64,000 nucleotides of DNA from Pseudoxanthomonas suwonensis (GCF_000972865.1 NZ_CP011144.1:1426001-1490000); one strand, 5' to 3'. Shown: positions 27,881 to 40,263, numbered from the stretch's first letter. Made by a program: numbers and translations. Notes: generated from the sequence alone by a model not told the origin.

Positions 27881-28567
27881 ATGACCTCCAGGACTTCCGC
27901 CGTGACTCCCCTGCGCTTCACCAGCAGCCCGCTGACGCTGGACCAGGCCGCCATCGAGCGCTTCCTGGCCCATTGCCAGCGCCGGCGCTACCCCAACCGC
28001 ACCGACGTGTTCCGCCCGGGCGACCCGGCCGGCACCCTGTACTACGTGGTCAATGGTTCGGTCAGCATCATCGCCGAGGAGGAGGACGGCCGCGAACTGG
28101 TCCTGGGCTATTACGGCGCCGGGGAGTTCGTGGGCGAAATGGGCCTGTTCATCGAGTCCGACAGCCGCGAAGTGATCCTGCGCACCCGCAGCGCCTGCGA
28201 ACTGGCCGAGATCAGCTACGACCGCCTGCAGCAGCTGATGCTGGGGCCGCTGTCCGGGGACGCCCCGCGCCTGCTCTACTCCATCGGCGTGCAGCTCTCG
28301 CGCCGGCTGCTGACCACCAGCCGCAAGGCCAGCCGCCTGGCCTTCCTGGACGTCACCGACCGGATCGTGCGCACCCTGCACGACCTGGCCAAGGAGCCGG
28401 AGTCGATGAGCCACCCGCAGGGCACGCAGATGCGGGTCTCGCGCCAGGAGCTGGCGCGCCTGGTCGGCTGCTCGCGCGAGATGGCCGGCCGCGTGCTGAA
28501 GAAGCTGCAGGCCGACGGCCAGCTGCATGCGCGCGGCAAGACCGTGGTGCTGTACGGCACCCGCTGA
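27881..28567 (+). CDS. clp: Clp, CRP/FNR-family global regulator (c-di-GMP-responsive type)
   Basis: 228 residues. It closely follows Xanthomonas Clp: RRRYPNRTDVFRPGDPAGTLYYV, GEFVGEMGLFIESDSREVIL, the C-terminal helix-turn-helix SRQELARLVGCSREMAGRVLKK, and the end HARGKTVVLYGTR. In Xanthomonas, Clp binds DNA without cAMP and is released by c-di-GMP, controlling exoenzymes, polysaccharide and motility genes. No N-terminal cysteine cluster is present, so it is not an oxygen-sensing FNR. The ATG at 27881 is chosen by similarity; the frame extends 15 codons upstream. Confidence 0.95.
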   Translation: MTSRTSAVTPLRFTSSPLTLDQAAIERFLAHCQRRRYPNRTDVFRPGDPAGTLYYVVNGSVSIIAEEEDGRELVLGYYGAGEFVGEMGLFIESDSREVILRTRSACELAEISYDRLQQLMLGPLSGDAPRLLYSIGVQLSRRLLTTSRKASRLAFLDVTDRIVRTLHDLAKEPESMSHPQGTQMRVSRQELARLVGCSREMAGRVLKKLQADGQLHARGKTVVLYGTR

Positions 28568-28618
28568 CGGTTCGACCCCGGCCGGACGTTCACGGGCGGC
28601 GCGGCGGGCCGAGCGCTG

Positions 28619-29374
28619 ATGGAGTTCGGCGAGGTCTTCTTCTGGTTCGTGCTGATCGGGCTGGCCGCGCAGCTGGTCGACGGCGCCCTCGGCATGGCCT
28701 ACGGCCTGGTGTCGTCCTCGGTGCTGCTGGCCATGGGCCTGCCGCCGGCCCAGGTCAGCGCCAGCATCCATGCGGCCGAGGTGTTCACCACCGGCGCCTC
28801 GGGCGCTTCCCACCTGGCCATGGGCAACGTCGACAAGCGCCTGTTCCTGCGCCTGGCCATCCCCGGCATGGTCGGCGGGATCATCGGCGCCTACGTGCTG
28901 ACCCGGATCCCGGGCGAAGCCATCCGGCCGTTCGTCTATGCCTACCTGCTGGTGCTGGCGGTGCTGATCCTGGTCCGCGCCAGCGGCCGCCTGGTGCCGC
29001 GGCGCGAAGTGCGGCGGGTGCCGGTGCTGGGTTTCTTCGCCGGCATGCTCGATGCCAGCGGCGGTGGCGGCTGGGGTCCGCTGGCCACCTCCACCCTGCT
29101 GGCCGGCGGCGGGCAGGCGCGTACCGTGATCGGGTCGGTCAACGCGGCCGAGTTCGTGGTGACCGTGGCCGTGTCGTTGACCTTCCTGCTGTCCATCGGC
29201 CTGGACCACCTGGAGATCGTGCTGGGCCTGCTGGTCGGCGGCATGATCGCCGCGCCGGTGGCCGCGCTGCTGGTCAAGCGCGTGCGCGAACAGTGGGTGC
29301 TGGTGGCGGTGGGCGTGCTGGTGTTGTGCATCAGCCTGTACCAGATCGGGTACACGCTGCTGGGGCGGTGGTAG
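28619..29374 (+). CDS. TSUP (TauE/SafE) family membrane permease
   Basis: 251 residues, about eight helices. Two related halves each begin with the family motif: AAQLVDGALGMAYGLVSS in the first and FFAGMLDASGGGGWGPLAT in the second. TSUP proteins export or import sulphur-containing or organic anions; the substrate cannot be told. It follows clp by 51 bases. Its TAG stop lies inside the first bases (GTAGGAGCC) of a dispersed repeat. Confidence 0.9.
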   Translation: MEFGEVFFWFVLIGLAAQLVDGALGMAYGLVSSSVLLAMGLPPAQVSASIHAAEVFTTGASGASHLAMGNVDKRLFLRLAIPGMVGGIIGAYVLTRIPGEAIRPFVYAYLLVLAVLILVRASGRLVPRREVRRVPVLGFFAGMLDASGGGGWGPLATSTLLAGGGQARTVIGSVNAAEFVVTVAVSLTFLLSIGLDHLEIVLGLLVGGMIAAPVAALLVKRVREQWVLVAVGVLVLCISLYQIGYTLLGRW

Positions 29375-29587
29375 GAGCCGGGTTCGGCCGGCGACATGAC
29401 GCCGCCGGCACAGGCGACGCCCTCATAGTCCCGACGCCCGTGTCGCCGACTGAAGTCGGCTCCTACAGAAGACCGCCGCGCCCCGGCTCCTTGTAGGAGC
29501 CGGGTTCAGCCGGCGACACGACGACCTCGGCCCAGGCGACGCCCTCGTGATCCGACGCCCCGGTCGTCAGCCAGCCGGACTCCTACA
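29371..29587. repeat. Two dispersed palindromic elements in tandem (copies B and C)
   Basis: Copies at 29371-29467 and 29492-29587, each starting GTAGGAGCC and ending GCTCCTACA or a variant, separated by 24 bases. Copy B carries the TAG stop of the TSUP gene. The end of copy C supplies the TAG stop (29583-29585, minus strand) of the converging phosphatase gene. Confidence 0.85.
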
Positions 29588-30302
29588 GCGGATCGCCGCC
29601 GCGGTCGCGGCAACCCCAGTTGAGGATCGGCGTGCCCGGCGGCAGCACCTGGCGGAACATCTCCACCCGGCCGGCCTTGGGATTGACCACCACCGGGCGG
29701 CGCGCGGACTGCAGCAGCGGCAGGTCGGCCGAGGAGTCCGAATAGGCCATCTCGATGTCGCCATAGCCGCGCTCGCGCAGCATCCGCATCTTCTCCCGGT
29801 GGTGGCAGTGGCGGGTGGCCACCACCGCGCCCAGCCGCGGCCCAACCGCGGTGCCGATCACCGGCACGTCCTCGTGGGCGACGAAGGCCAGGATCGCGCG
29901 CGCCAGTTCCGGCGGCGCGCCGGTGGCCACGACCACGCGGTCGCCCTGCGCGCGGTGCCCGGCGAACACCTCCAGCGCCGCCGGCAGCAGCCGCGCGGCG
30001 ATCTGCTCGCGGTGGGTGGCCACGTAGCGGTCGATCATCCGGTCGAACTCGCGCGCAGCGTGCAGGCCGAAGCTGCCGATCCACACGTAGCCCGAGATAC
30101 CCCAGCGCCGGGTAGGCAGGCACGCCACCATCGGCCCCAGCACCGGCGTGGCCAGCAGCGCGGCCAGCACCCGCAGCGGATTGCGCCGGATCAGCCAGGC
30201 GAACAGGTGGCTGCCCGAGTCGCCGTCGTACAGCGTGTGGTCGAAGTCGAACACGACCAGCGGCGCGTCGTCGCGTGGGGTCGGGTAAGGACCTGCGTTC
30301 AT
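29583..30302 (-). CDS. HAD-family phosphatase (SerB-like subfamily)
   Basis: 239 residues. HAD motif I VFDFDHTLYDGD (nucleophile Asp and acid Asp), motif II VVVATGAPP, motif III around HHREKMRML and motif IV YSDSSADLPLL are present, with the helical insertion typical of the IB (phosphoserine-phosphatase-like) group. The substrate is unknown; members include PSP-like and phosphatidylglycerophosphatase-like enzymes. It starts 10 bases after the trpC stop and is probably co-transcribed. Its stop codon is contributed by a dispersed repeat. Confidence 0.85.
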   Translation of the reverse strand: MNAGPYPTPRDDAPLVVFDFDHTLYDGDSGSHLFAWLIRRNPLRVLAALLATPVLGPMVACLPTRRWGISGYVWIGSFGLHAAREFDRMIDRYVATHREQIAARLLPAALEVFAGHRAQGDRVVVATGAPPELARAILAFVAHEDVPVIGTAVGPRLGAVVATRHCHHREKMRMLRERGYGDIEMAYSDSSADLPLLQSARRPVVVNPKAGRVEMFRQVLPPGTPILNWGCRDRGGDPL

Positions 30303-30312
30303 CCGTCCAGGC

Positions 30313-31107
30313 TCATGCGTCGAAGAACAGTTGCCGCAGCGCCTCGCCCGGCTCCTCGGCGCGCATGAAGGTCTCGCCGACCAGGAATGCGTGCACGCCG
30401 GCCGCGCGCATCCGCGCCACGTCGCCGTGCGCGAGGATGCCGCTCTCGGTGACCAGCAGGCGGTCGCGCGGCACCGCGTCCTTCATCTCCAGGGTGACAT
30501 CCAGCGAGACCTCGAAGGTGCGCAGGTTGCGGTTGTTGATCCCGACCAGCGGCACCGGCACCTGGATCGCGCGCTCCAGTTCGTCGATGTCGTGGACCTC
30601 GACCAGCACGTCCATGCCCAGTTCCAGCGCCAGGCCGGACAGGTCGGCCAGCCGGGTGTCGTCCAGCGCGGCGACGATCAGCAGGATGCAGTCGGCGCCC
30701 AGCGCGCGCGCCTCGTGCACCTGGTACGGATCGACGGTGAAGTCCTTGCGCAGCACCGGCAGGGTGCAGGCCGCGCGCGCCTGCTGCAGGTAGTCGTCGC
30801 TGCCCTGGAAGAAGTCGACGTCGGTCAGCACCGACAGGCAGGCCGCGCCGCCGAACTCGTAGCTCACCGCGATCTCGGCCGGGCGGAAGTCCGGACGGAT
30901 CACGCCCTTGGACGGGCTGGCCCTCTTCACCTCGGCGATCACCGCCGGGTCGCCGTGGGCGATGGCCGCCTGCAGTGCGTCGGCGAAGCCACGCACCGGG
31001 CCGGCGTCGCGGGCGCGGGCGGCGACCTCGGCCAGCGGCGCGTGCACGCGCCGCGCGGCGATCTCTTCGGCCTTGCGTGCCAGGATGGTCTGCAGGATGT
31101 CGCTCAT
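30313..31107 (-). CDS. trpC: Indole-3-glycerol-phosphate synthase
   Basis: 264 residues, full TIM-barrel length, not fused to TrpF. Motifs: [17 protein letters not shown] (catalytic lysine region), [43 protein letters not shown] and [11 protein letters not shown]. It closes the indole ring in tryptophan synthesis. The ATG at 31107 gives the canonical [16 protein letters not shown] start. It is separated from trpD by a small unrelated gene and 246 bases, where I see nothing recognisable. Confidence 0.97.
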   Translation of the reverse strand: MSDILQTILARKAEEIAARRVHAPLAEVAARARDAGPVRGFADALQAAIAHGDPAVIAEVKRASPSKGVIRPDFRPAEIAVSYEFGGAACLSVLTDVDFFQGSDDYLQQARAACTLPVLRKDFTVDPYQVHEARALGADCILLIVAALDDTRLADLSGLALELGMDVLVEVHDIDELERAIQVPVPLVGINNRNLRTFEVSLDVTLEMKDAVPRDRLLVTESGILAHGDVARMRAAGVHAFLVGETFMRAEEPGEALRQLFFDA

Positions 31108-31353
31108 GGGGTCCCTGGAGGCCGCGCTCCGCTGGCGCGGGGAACCGGCATTCTCGCATCTATCGCCGGAGCGGTTCGATGCCCGGTCGGCGCATTCGCG
31201 CATGCACCGCCATCGGCGTGAAGGCCGGCGGGAACGACGGTATCCCGTTCCACCGGCGTTTCCGAGGTAGTGCGAATATTTCCTTGGGGCCGCGCCGTAT
31301 TGTTCTTGATTGTCGCCAGCGCTGGGTACCGGTCCGGGCGGCGGGCGATGCGG

Positions 31354-31698
31354 CTAGGGGGCGGGAACGAAGCCCGACGCGCGCTCGACCCGGGCCACGC
31401 GCAGTTCGTAGTGCGCATACCAGTGGCGGCGTCCGTGCCGGCGCACTTCGGTGTGCTCGGCGTGGTCGCGCCAGGCGCGGATCGCCGCCTCGCTCTCCCA
31501 GTAGGAGACGGTGATGCCGAAGCCGTCGGCATCGCGCGCCGACTCCATGCCGAGGAAGCCGGGCTGCGCCCGGGCCAGTTCCAGCATGCGTCCAGCCGCG
31601 GCGGCGTAGCCTTCCGGGTCCTCGCCGTTGCGCAGCGAGCTGAACACCACCGCGTAGTACGGCGGCGACGGCAGCCGGGCGAACCCCGCCTCGCTCAT
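31354..31698 (-). CDS. Antibiotic biosynthesis monooxygenase (ABM) family protein
   Basis: 114 residues with the ferredoxin-like dimeric alpha-beta-barrel pattern: [45 protein letters not shown] split over two strands and a helix, and [12 protein letters not shown] at the end. ABM proteins include haem-degrading and quinone-forming oxygenases; no specific substrate can be assigned. The start overlaps the trpD stop by four bases (ATGA), so it is translated with trpD although unrelated to tryptophan synthesis by sequence. Confidence 0.82.
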   Translation of the reverse strand: MSEAGFARLPSPPYYAVVFSSLRNGEDPEGYAAAAGRMLELARAQPGFLGMESARDADGFGITVSYWESEAAIRAWRDHAEHTEVRRHGRRHWYAHYELRVARVERASGFVPAP

Positions 31699-32741
31699 GC
31701 CGGCGCCGCCTGCCCGGCCAGATCGCGCGTGGTCCGCACGAACTGCGCCTGCGCCTGCCGTGCCGCGCCGCTGTCGATCGCCGCGCGCGCGCGGACGATG
31801 CCGTCGGCGATGTCCGCGGCCACGCCGGCCACGTACAGCGCGGCGGCCGCGTTCAGCACCACGATCTCGCGCGCCGGGCCGGGCGCGCCATCGAGCACGC
31901 CCAGCAGCATCACGCGCGATTCGGCCGCGTCGGCGACCTTGAGGTTGCGGCTGGCCGACATGGCGATGCCGAAGTCCTCCGGGTGCACCTCGTACTCGCG
32001 GACCACGCCGTCGCGCAGCTCGCCGACCATGCTCGCCGCGCCCAGCGACAGCTCGTCCATCCCGTCGCGGCCCCAGACCACCAGCGCGCGCTCGGCGCCC
32101 AGTTCATGCAGCACGCGCGCCTGGATGCCGACCAGGTCGGGGTGGAACACGCCCATCAGGATATTCGGCGCGCCGGCCGGATTGGTCAGCGGCCCGAGAA
32201 TGTTGAAGATGGTGCGCACGCCCATTTCGCGGCGCACCGGGGCGACCACCTTCATCGCCGGGTGGTGGATCGGCGCGAACATGAAGCCGATGCCGCAGCG
32301 CTCGATCGATTGCGCCACCTGCTCCGGCTGCAGTTCGATCGACGCGCCCAGCGCCTCCAGCACGTCGGCGCTGCCGGACTTGGACGACACGCTGCGGTTG
32401 CCGTGCTTGGCCACCCGCGCGCCGGCCGCGGCGGCCACGAACATCGAGCAGGTGGAGATGTTGAAGGTATGCGAGCCATCGCCGCCGGTGCCGACGATGT
32501 CGACCAGGTGCGTGCGGTCGGCCACCTGCACGGTGCGCGAGAACTCGCGCATGACCTGGGCCGCGCCGGCGATCTCGCCGACGGTCTCCTTCTTCACCCG
32601 CAGGCCGGTGAGGATCGCCGCGACCATCACCGGGGAGACGTCGCCGCGCATGACCTGCCGCATCAGCCCGACCATCTCGTCGTGGAAGATCTCGCGGTGC
32701 TCGATGGTGCGCTGCAGGGCTTCCTGGGGAGTGATGGTCAT
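31695..32741 (-). CDS. trpD: Anthranilate phosphoribosyltransferase
   Basis: 348 residues. Family motifs are clear: [18 protein letters not shown] (phosphoribosyl-pyrophosphate site), [34 protein letters not shown] and GRDGMDELS. It transfers phosphoribose to anthranilate, the second step of tryptophan synthesis. Full length, not fused to TrpG. The ATG at 32741 begins [19 protein letters not shown] as in the family. Upstream lies 1.2 kb of repeat-rich, gene-free DNA. Confidence 0.97.
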   Translation of the reverse strand: MTITPQEALQRTIEHREIFHDEMVGLMRQVMRGDVSPVMVAAILTGLRVKKETVGEIAGAAQVMREFSRTVQVADRTHLVDIVGTGGDGSHTFNISTCSMFVAAAAGARVAKHGNRSVSSKSGSADVLEALGASIELQPEQVAQSIERCGIGFMFAPIHHPAMKVVAPVRREMGVRTIFNILGPLTNPAGAPNILMGVFHPDLVGIQARVLHELGAERALVVWGRDGMDELSLGAASMVGELRDGVVREYEVHPEDFGIAMSASRNLKVADAAESRVMLLGVLDGAPGPAREIVVLNAAAALYVAGVAADIADGIVRARAAIDSGAARQAQAQFVRTTRDLAGQAAPA

Positions 32742-32852
32742 GGGCGCGCGGGTGGGCAGGGAACGCTGCGAGTCTAGCGCGTCGGAAGGAAACGCTGGCC
32801 CGTCGTTGCCACGCCAATGGGGCCTGCCGAGGTTGGGCGCGCCCGGATCAAG

Positions 32853-33112
32853 AGCGCCGGCTCCGGAAGGGGACCGCCTTGTCGTTGCGGGTGGGAGCCA
32901 GAGCGCTGGCTTCGGAAGGGGCCACCGAGTCTGATGCCTTGGAGCAAAGCGCTGGCTTCGGAAGGGGCCGCCGTGTCTGATGCCCTGGAGCAAAGCGCTG
33001 GCTTCGGAAGGGGCTACCGTGTCTGATGCCTCTGGAGCAAAGCGCTGGCTTCGGAAGGGGCTGCCGTGTCTGATGCCTCTGGAGCAAAGCGCTGGCTTCG
33101 GAAGGGGCCGCC
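32853..33112. repeat. Six-copy tandem repeat, 46-47 base period
   Basis: Units begin AGCGCTGGCTTCGGAAGGGG and start at about 32853 (degenerate), 32902, 32948, 32994, 33041 and 33088, with the remainder CCGTGTCTGATGCC and GGAGCAA. Copies 2 to 5 are nearly identical, and the last is cut short by an inverted repeat. There are no spacers between units, so it is not a CRISPR array. It lies upstream of trpD. Confidence 0.9.
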
Positions 33113-33212
33113 GTGCCCAGGGGGTCTGGCGCATCGCTCCGCTGCGGCGTCCTGCCTCCGAGTCGCGAACGCAGCACATCCCTGTGCTGCTTGCGCCAGA
33201 CCCCCTGGGCAC
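33113..33212. repeat. Long inverted repeat with internal hairpin
   Basis: Perfect 21-base arms, GTGCCCAGGGGGTCTGGCGC plus A (33113-33133) and the complement (33192-33212), enclose 58 bases that include the hairpin GCAGCACA-TCCC-TGTGCTGC. It directly follows the tandem repeat. There is no coding content between the arms. Confidence 0.88.
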
Positions 33213-33408
33213 GGCGGCCTCGGGAGCTTTCAGGGCGCGGCTTCGATCCAGGAAGCAACAGCAACGGCAAAGGCGCCCATCCCCGGCCCGCCTGGTCCTC
33301 AGGCACGGCCTTCGGGCGTTCATCGGGCTGCGCACAGGTGGCGTGCAAGCAGCCCTCTTCACCTCCTTCGCCTGTGGCGAAAAGGAGGGGCAAAACCATG
33401 GCGCCCTG

Positions 33409-33610
33409 CAGCTTGCTGGCGACACGGGCGTCGGAGCCATGAGGGCATCGTCGTGCCGACGGCGTCGGGTCGCCGGCTGAACCCGGCTCCTACAACAGCC
33501 ACGACGCGACCGATTTTCTGTAGGAGCTGACTTCAGTCGGCGACACGGGCGTCGAAACCACGAGGGCGTCGCCTGTGCCGCCGGCGTCGCGGGCAAGCCC
33601 GGCTCCTACA
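33409..33610. repeat. Dispersed palindromic elements, copies D and E
   Basis: Copy D (33409-33494) lacks the first TGTAGGAGC end; copy E (33519-33610) is complete. The 24 bases between them (ACAGCCACGACGCGACCGAT plus TTTC) closely match the spacers between copies F, G and H at 46.8-47.0 kb, so the tandem pair was probably duplicated as a unit. Confidence 0.85.
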
Positions 33611-33670
33611 AAGAGCAGCCATCGGCTGTCATCCGGCCGAACGAAGCCACGACGCCAAAGCTCCCGAAGA

Positions 33671-33775
33671 CGTGGCAGGCCGGGGGTATTGCGGCAGTGG
33701 CCATGGATGGCCACGTCGGCGAGTCGGCACATGGATGTGCCGTCGAGACGACCGCAATACCCCCGGCCTGCCACG
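33671..33775. repeat. Branched (cloverleaf-like) inverted repeat
   Basis: Perfect 24-base arms at 33671-33694 and 33752-33775 (CGTGGCAGGCCGGGGGTATT is the start of the left arm). They enclose two separate perfect hairpins with identical TGGA loops: GTGGCCA-TGGA-TGGCCAC (33697-33714) and CGGCACA-TGGA-TGTGCCG (33725-33742). The whole could fold as a three-armed structure in DNA or RNA. No gene overlaps it. Confidence 0.9.
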
Positions 33776-33807
33776 GCTCCGTCCGAAGCCCACCACGCCC
33801 GGCGCCT

Positions 33808-33853
33808 TTGCAGTTGCAGTTGCAGTTGCAGTTGCAGTTGCAGTTGCAGTTGC
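33808..33853 (+). repeat. Hexanucleotide microsatellite (TTGCAG)n
   Basis: Seven full TTGCAG units and a partial eighth in perfect register. It lies in gene-free DNA 145 bases beyond atpC. Such tracts slip during replication, but no reading frame or promoter that it could switch is evident. Confidence 0.95.
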
Positions 33854-33936
33854 CGCGGAGCAACCCAAACCTGCGCTGCCTTTCGCAACATCTCGCCAAC
33901 GCCAGGATGCATGGCGGCTCATGCCCCGGAAACGCA

Positions 33937-33960
33937 AACGCCGGCCCTGCGGCCGGCGTT
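33937..33960. terminator. Hairpin downstream of atpC
   Basis: Perfect stem AACGCCGGCC/GGCCGGCGTT with a 4-base loop, 38 bases after the atpC stop. On the minus strand TTTGCGTTT follows, a reasonable intrinsic terminator for the atp operon. Confidence 0.7.
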
Positions 33961-33998
33961 CGTGGAGCTGGATCGTCCGACCGGAGGCCGGGCGAAGC

Positions 33999-34421
33999 TC
34001 AGTGCTTGAGGTTGCGGCGCAGGCGCTCCAGCGCCTGCAACTGGGCGGAGACCTCGGCCAGGCGCTGCTGCGCCTCGGCCACTTCCATCGCCTCGCTGCG
34101 GTTGGCCAGCACCCGCTCAGCCTCTTCCTTGGCCTTGCGCACCGCTGCCTCGTCGATGTCCTCGGCGCGGATCGCGGTGTCGGCCAGCACGGTCACCACC
34201 TGCGGCTGCACCTCGAGGATGCCGCCGGAGATGGCGAAGTCCAGGTGCGTGCCGTCCGGCAGGGTCACCACCACCTTGCCCGGCTTCAGCCGGGTGATCA
34301 GCGGCGCGTGGCGCGGCGCGATGCCCAGCTCACCCAGCTCGCCGGTGGCCACGACCAGGGTGGCTTCGCCGTGGAAGATCTCCTGCTCGGCGCTGACGAT
34401 GTCGCAACGGATGGTGCTCAT
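33999..34421 (-). CDS. atpC: ATP synthase epsilon subunit
   Basis: 140 residues: N-terminal beta-sandwich ([41 protein letters not shown]) and C-terminal helical hairpin ([18 protein letters not shown]). It couples rotation and inhibits ATP hydrolysis. The start at 34421 gives the family N terminus; the frame is open 16 codons further. The 111-base gap after atpD holds two perfect palindromes, CCTTCCGCTAGCGGAAGG (34443-34460) and a 24-base one at 34501-34524. Confidence 0.96.
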   Translation of the reverse strand: MSTIRCDIVSAEQEIFHGEATLVVATGELGELGIAPRHAPLITRLKPGKVVVTLPDGTHLDFAISGGILEVQPQVVTVLADTAIRAEDIDEAAVRKAKEEAERVLANRSEAMEVAEAQQRLAEVSAQLQALERLRRNLKH

Positions 34422-34532
34422 GCTTCGCTTCTCTTCGTCACTCCTTCCGCTAGCGGAAGGAATTGGCATGCGGATACGGGCGGAATTGCTTTCACCTCAA
34501 CACTCTCCCGCGCGCGGGAGAGTGCCCGGTCA

Positions 34533-35948
<1,416 letters not shown>

Positions 35949-36033
35949 TTAAGATTTCTTCGCGACCCGGGTCGCCAATGGTTTTCTTGAAAAGTCCGCA
36001 CAGGGATGTGCGGGCTCTTGCGAAGGATTCGCA

Positions 36034-36897
36034 CTAAACCGCCGCGGCACCGCCGACGATCTCGGAGATTTCCTGGGTGATCGCCGCCTGCCGGGCCTTG
36101 TTGTAGACCAGGTTCAGGGTGCCGATCAGCTTGGTCGCGTTGTCGCTGGCCGACTTCATCGCGACCATGCGCGCGGCGTGCTCGGAGGCCACGTTCTCCA
36201 GCACCGCCTGGTACACCAGCGACTCGATGTAGCGGGTGATCACGTGGTCCAGCACCGTGGCCGCGTCGGGCTCGTAGATGTAGTCCCAGTCGTGGTTGGG
36301 CACGCCCGCCTGCGCCGCCGGCAGCGGCAGCAGCTGGTCGAAGGTGGCCTTCTGGCTCATGGTGTTGACGAAGTGGTTGTAGACCACGAACACCTTGTCG
36401 ACCTTGCCCTCGGTGTAGGCGTCCAGCATGACCTTGATCACGCCGACCAGGTCGTCCAGGTGCGGCACGTCGCCCAGGTGGGAGACGCTGCCGACCATGT
36501 TCACCTTGATCCGGCGGAAGAAGGCAGACGCCTTCTGGCCGATGGTGACCATGTCCACTTCCACGCCCTGCTCGTTGAACTGGCGGACTTCGCCCAGCAG
36601 CTTGCGGAACAGGTTGTTGTTCAGGCCGCCGGCCAGGCCGCGGTCGGACGAGACGACGATGTAACCGACCCGCTTGACCTGCTCGCGCTCGACCAGGAAC
36701 GGGTGCTGGTAGTCGGTGTTGGCCTGGGCCAGGTGGCCGATCACCTGCTTCATCGCCTGCGCGTACGGGCGCGAGGTGCGCATGCGCTCCTGCGCCTTGC
36801 GGATCTTGGAGGCCGAGACCATCTCCAGCGCACGGGTCACCTTGCGGGTGTTCTGCACGCTCTTGATCTTGGTTTTGATTTCGCGTCCGCCAGCCAT
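36034..36897 (-). CDS. atpG: ATP synthase gamma subunit
   Basis: 287 residues. The N-terminal helix [29 protein letters not shown], interrupted here only by my reading break at residue 20, the Rossmann-like middle ([19 protein letters not shown]) and the C-terminal helix [19 protein letters not shown] with [15 protein letters not shown] are typical. It is the rotating central stalk. The start at 36897 is the family start. The 79-base gap to atpA holds two perfect hairpins (GGCGGGCC/GGCCCGCC and TGCGGGC/GCCCGCA). Confidence 0.97.
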   Translation of the reverse strand: MAGGREIKTKIKSVQNTRKVTRALEMVSASKIRKAQERMRTSRPYAQAMKQVIGHLAQANTDYQHPFLVEREQVKRVGYIVVSSDRGLAGGLNNNLFRKLLGEVRQFNEQGVEVDMVTIGQKASAFFRRIKVNMVGSVSHLGDVPHLDDLVGVIKVMLDAYTEGKVDKVFVVYNHFVNTMSQKATFDQLLPLPAAQAGVPNHDWDYIYEPDAATVLDHVITRYIESLVYQAVLENVASEHAARMVAMKSASDNATKLIGTLNLVYNKARQAAITQEISEIVGGAAAV

Positions 36898-36976
36898 CTC
36901 TTCTTCCCGTGGGGCGGGCCGTGCGGCCCGCCGTTGGACTCGGTTCCGTCGCCTTGCGGGCAGGGCCCGCAGGCCC

Positions 36977-38539
<1,563 letters not shown>

Positions 38540-38614
38540 TGTTTTTTCCTTGGAGTCGCGCGCCCCGAGAGGGTTCGGGCTGACGACCTGAAAAGTGAAC
38601 TGTCTGGTGCCGGA

Positions 38615-39142
38615 TCAGCCCGCCAGCGCGGTCTGCAGGCGCCCGAGCTTGCCCTTGAGCGAGCCGTCGATCACCACGTCGCCGGCGTCGATCACCGCGC
38701 CGCCGATCAGGCTGGCGTCCACGGCGGTCTCCAGCTCGACCTCGCGGCCGAAGCGGCGCTTGAGCGCGTCGCGCAGCTTGTCCAGCTCCTGCGGCGACAG
38801 CTCGGCGGCGGAGGTGACGGTGGCGCGGACCACGCGCTGGTCCTCGGCGCGCAGCTGCTCGAACATCCCGGCGACCTCGGCCAGCAGCGGCAGGCGCCCG
38901 GCGTCGGCCAGCAGGCCGAGGAAGCGGGTGAACGAAGCCTCGGCACCCTGCGGCGCCAGCAGCGCCACGGCCTGGCCACGTTCCAGCGCCGGGTTCAGCA
39001 GCAGGCCGGACACGCGCGGGTCGGCGGCGACCTGGGCGGCGAAGCCCAGTGCCTGCGACCACGCGTCCACGCGGCCTTCGTCGCGCGCGGCCGCATGGGC
39101 GGCGCGGGCGTACGGACGGGCGAGGGTGAGTGCCTGGCTCAT
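38615..39142 (-). CDS. atpH: ATP synthase delta subunit
   Basis: 175 residues: TLARPYARAAHAAARDEGRV at the N terminus and the family C-terminal pattern DASLIGGAVIDAGDVVIDGSLKGKLGRLQ. It joins F1 to the b-subunit stalk. The gap to atpF is unusually long (175 bases) for this operon and contains a perfect 10-pair hairpin, GCATCGGTGC-TGC-GCACCGATGC at 39239-39261, and a second repeat TTGCTGCGCAA nearby. Confidence 0.96.
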   Translation of the reverse strand: MSQALTLARPYARAAHAAARDEGRVDAWSQALGFAAQVAADPRVSGLLLNPALERGQAVALLAPQGAEASFTRFLGLLADAGRLPLLAEVAGMFEQLRAEDQRVVRATVTSAAELSPQELDKLRDALKRRFGREVELETAVDASLIGGAVIDAGDVVIDGSLKGKLGRLQTALAG

Positions 39143-39317
39143 TCTGTTACCTCGGCGGCGGCCGATGCGCGACGCTGCTTCGGAGACGTTGCGCGCCTTG
39201 CTGCGCAAGACGCGCCGGCGGCGTACACCCACATCCCCGCATCGGTGCTGCGCACCGATGCCGCCCCTTGACTCAAGGGGCTGGACAGCGCGGTCTTGGT
39301 GGACGTGGCGGTCATGT

Positions 39318-39788
39318 TCAGATCTCGGCCGCCAGCTCGTCCAGCAACGCCTTGTGCGCGTTGGCGTCGATCTCGCGGCGCAGGAGCTTCTCGGCGCCGC
39401 TCACCGCCAGCACGGACACCTGCTTGCGCAGATCCTCGCGGGCGCGGTTGGCGGACGCGTCGATCTCGGCCTGGGCGATCGCCTTCTGGCGGCCGGCCTC
39501 GCTGAGGGCTTCCTCGCGCGCGGCGTCGACGATCTGGTTGGCGCGGGTGTGGGCCTGGTCGATGATCTCGTTGGCCTTGCCGCGCGCTTCCTTCAGCAGC
39601 TCGTTGACCTTGTCCTGCGCCTGCGCCAGGTCCTTCTGGCTGCGGTCGGCCGCGGCCAGGCCCTCGGCGATCTTCTGCTGGCGCTCCTCGATGGCCTTGA
39701 GCAGCGGCGGCCAGATCTTGGTGGCGACCAGCCAGATCAGCGCGGCGAAGGCCAGCGCCTGGGCAATTAGGGTAAGACCGATGTTCAT
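39318..39788 (-). CDS. atpF: ATP synthase b subunit
   Basis: 156 residues, the same length as E. coli AtpF. One N-terminal membrane helix (residues 5-25, [20 protein letters not shown]) is followed by a long alpha-helical, charged coiled-coil region rich in Ala, Glu, Lys and Gln. It forms the peripheral stalk of the enzyme. It lies 98 bases after atpE. Confidence 0.97.
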   Translation of the reverse strand: MNIGLTLIAQALAFAALIWLVATKIWPPLLKAIEERQQKIAEGLAAADRSQKDLAQAQDKVNELLKEARGKANEIIDQAHTRANQIVDAAREEALSEAGRQKAIAQAEIDASANRAREDLRKQVSVLAVSGAEKLLRREIDANAHKALLDELAAEI

Positions 39789-39886
39789 TGGTGCGCTCTG
39801 CCTGTGGTGACGGAGCCGGCCAGTGCGGCAGGCTCCTCCATCCTGTCAGCGCCCGCGCGGATGCGCGGGCGCCACCCGACGCTCGA

Positions 39887-40198
<312 letters not shown>

Positions 40199-40263
40199 CT
40201 AAAGGTGGATTGCTTATGAAAGCAGGTGGGAACGAAGGGTGAAGCGAAAGAGGGGGAAGCGGA

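Noticed and set aside
27881..28567. FNR/Anr-type oxygen sensor acting on the ccoN box
   Set aside because: No N-terminal cysteines; the sequence is that of Clp.
32853..33112. CRISPR array
   Set aside because: Units are contiguous with no unique spacers, and no cas genes are nearby.
33806..33860. Leu-Gln repeat protein encoded by the hexanucleotide tract
   Set aside because: All frames through it are short and lack support on either side.
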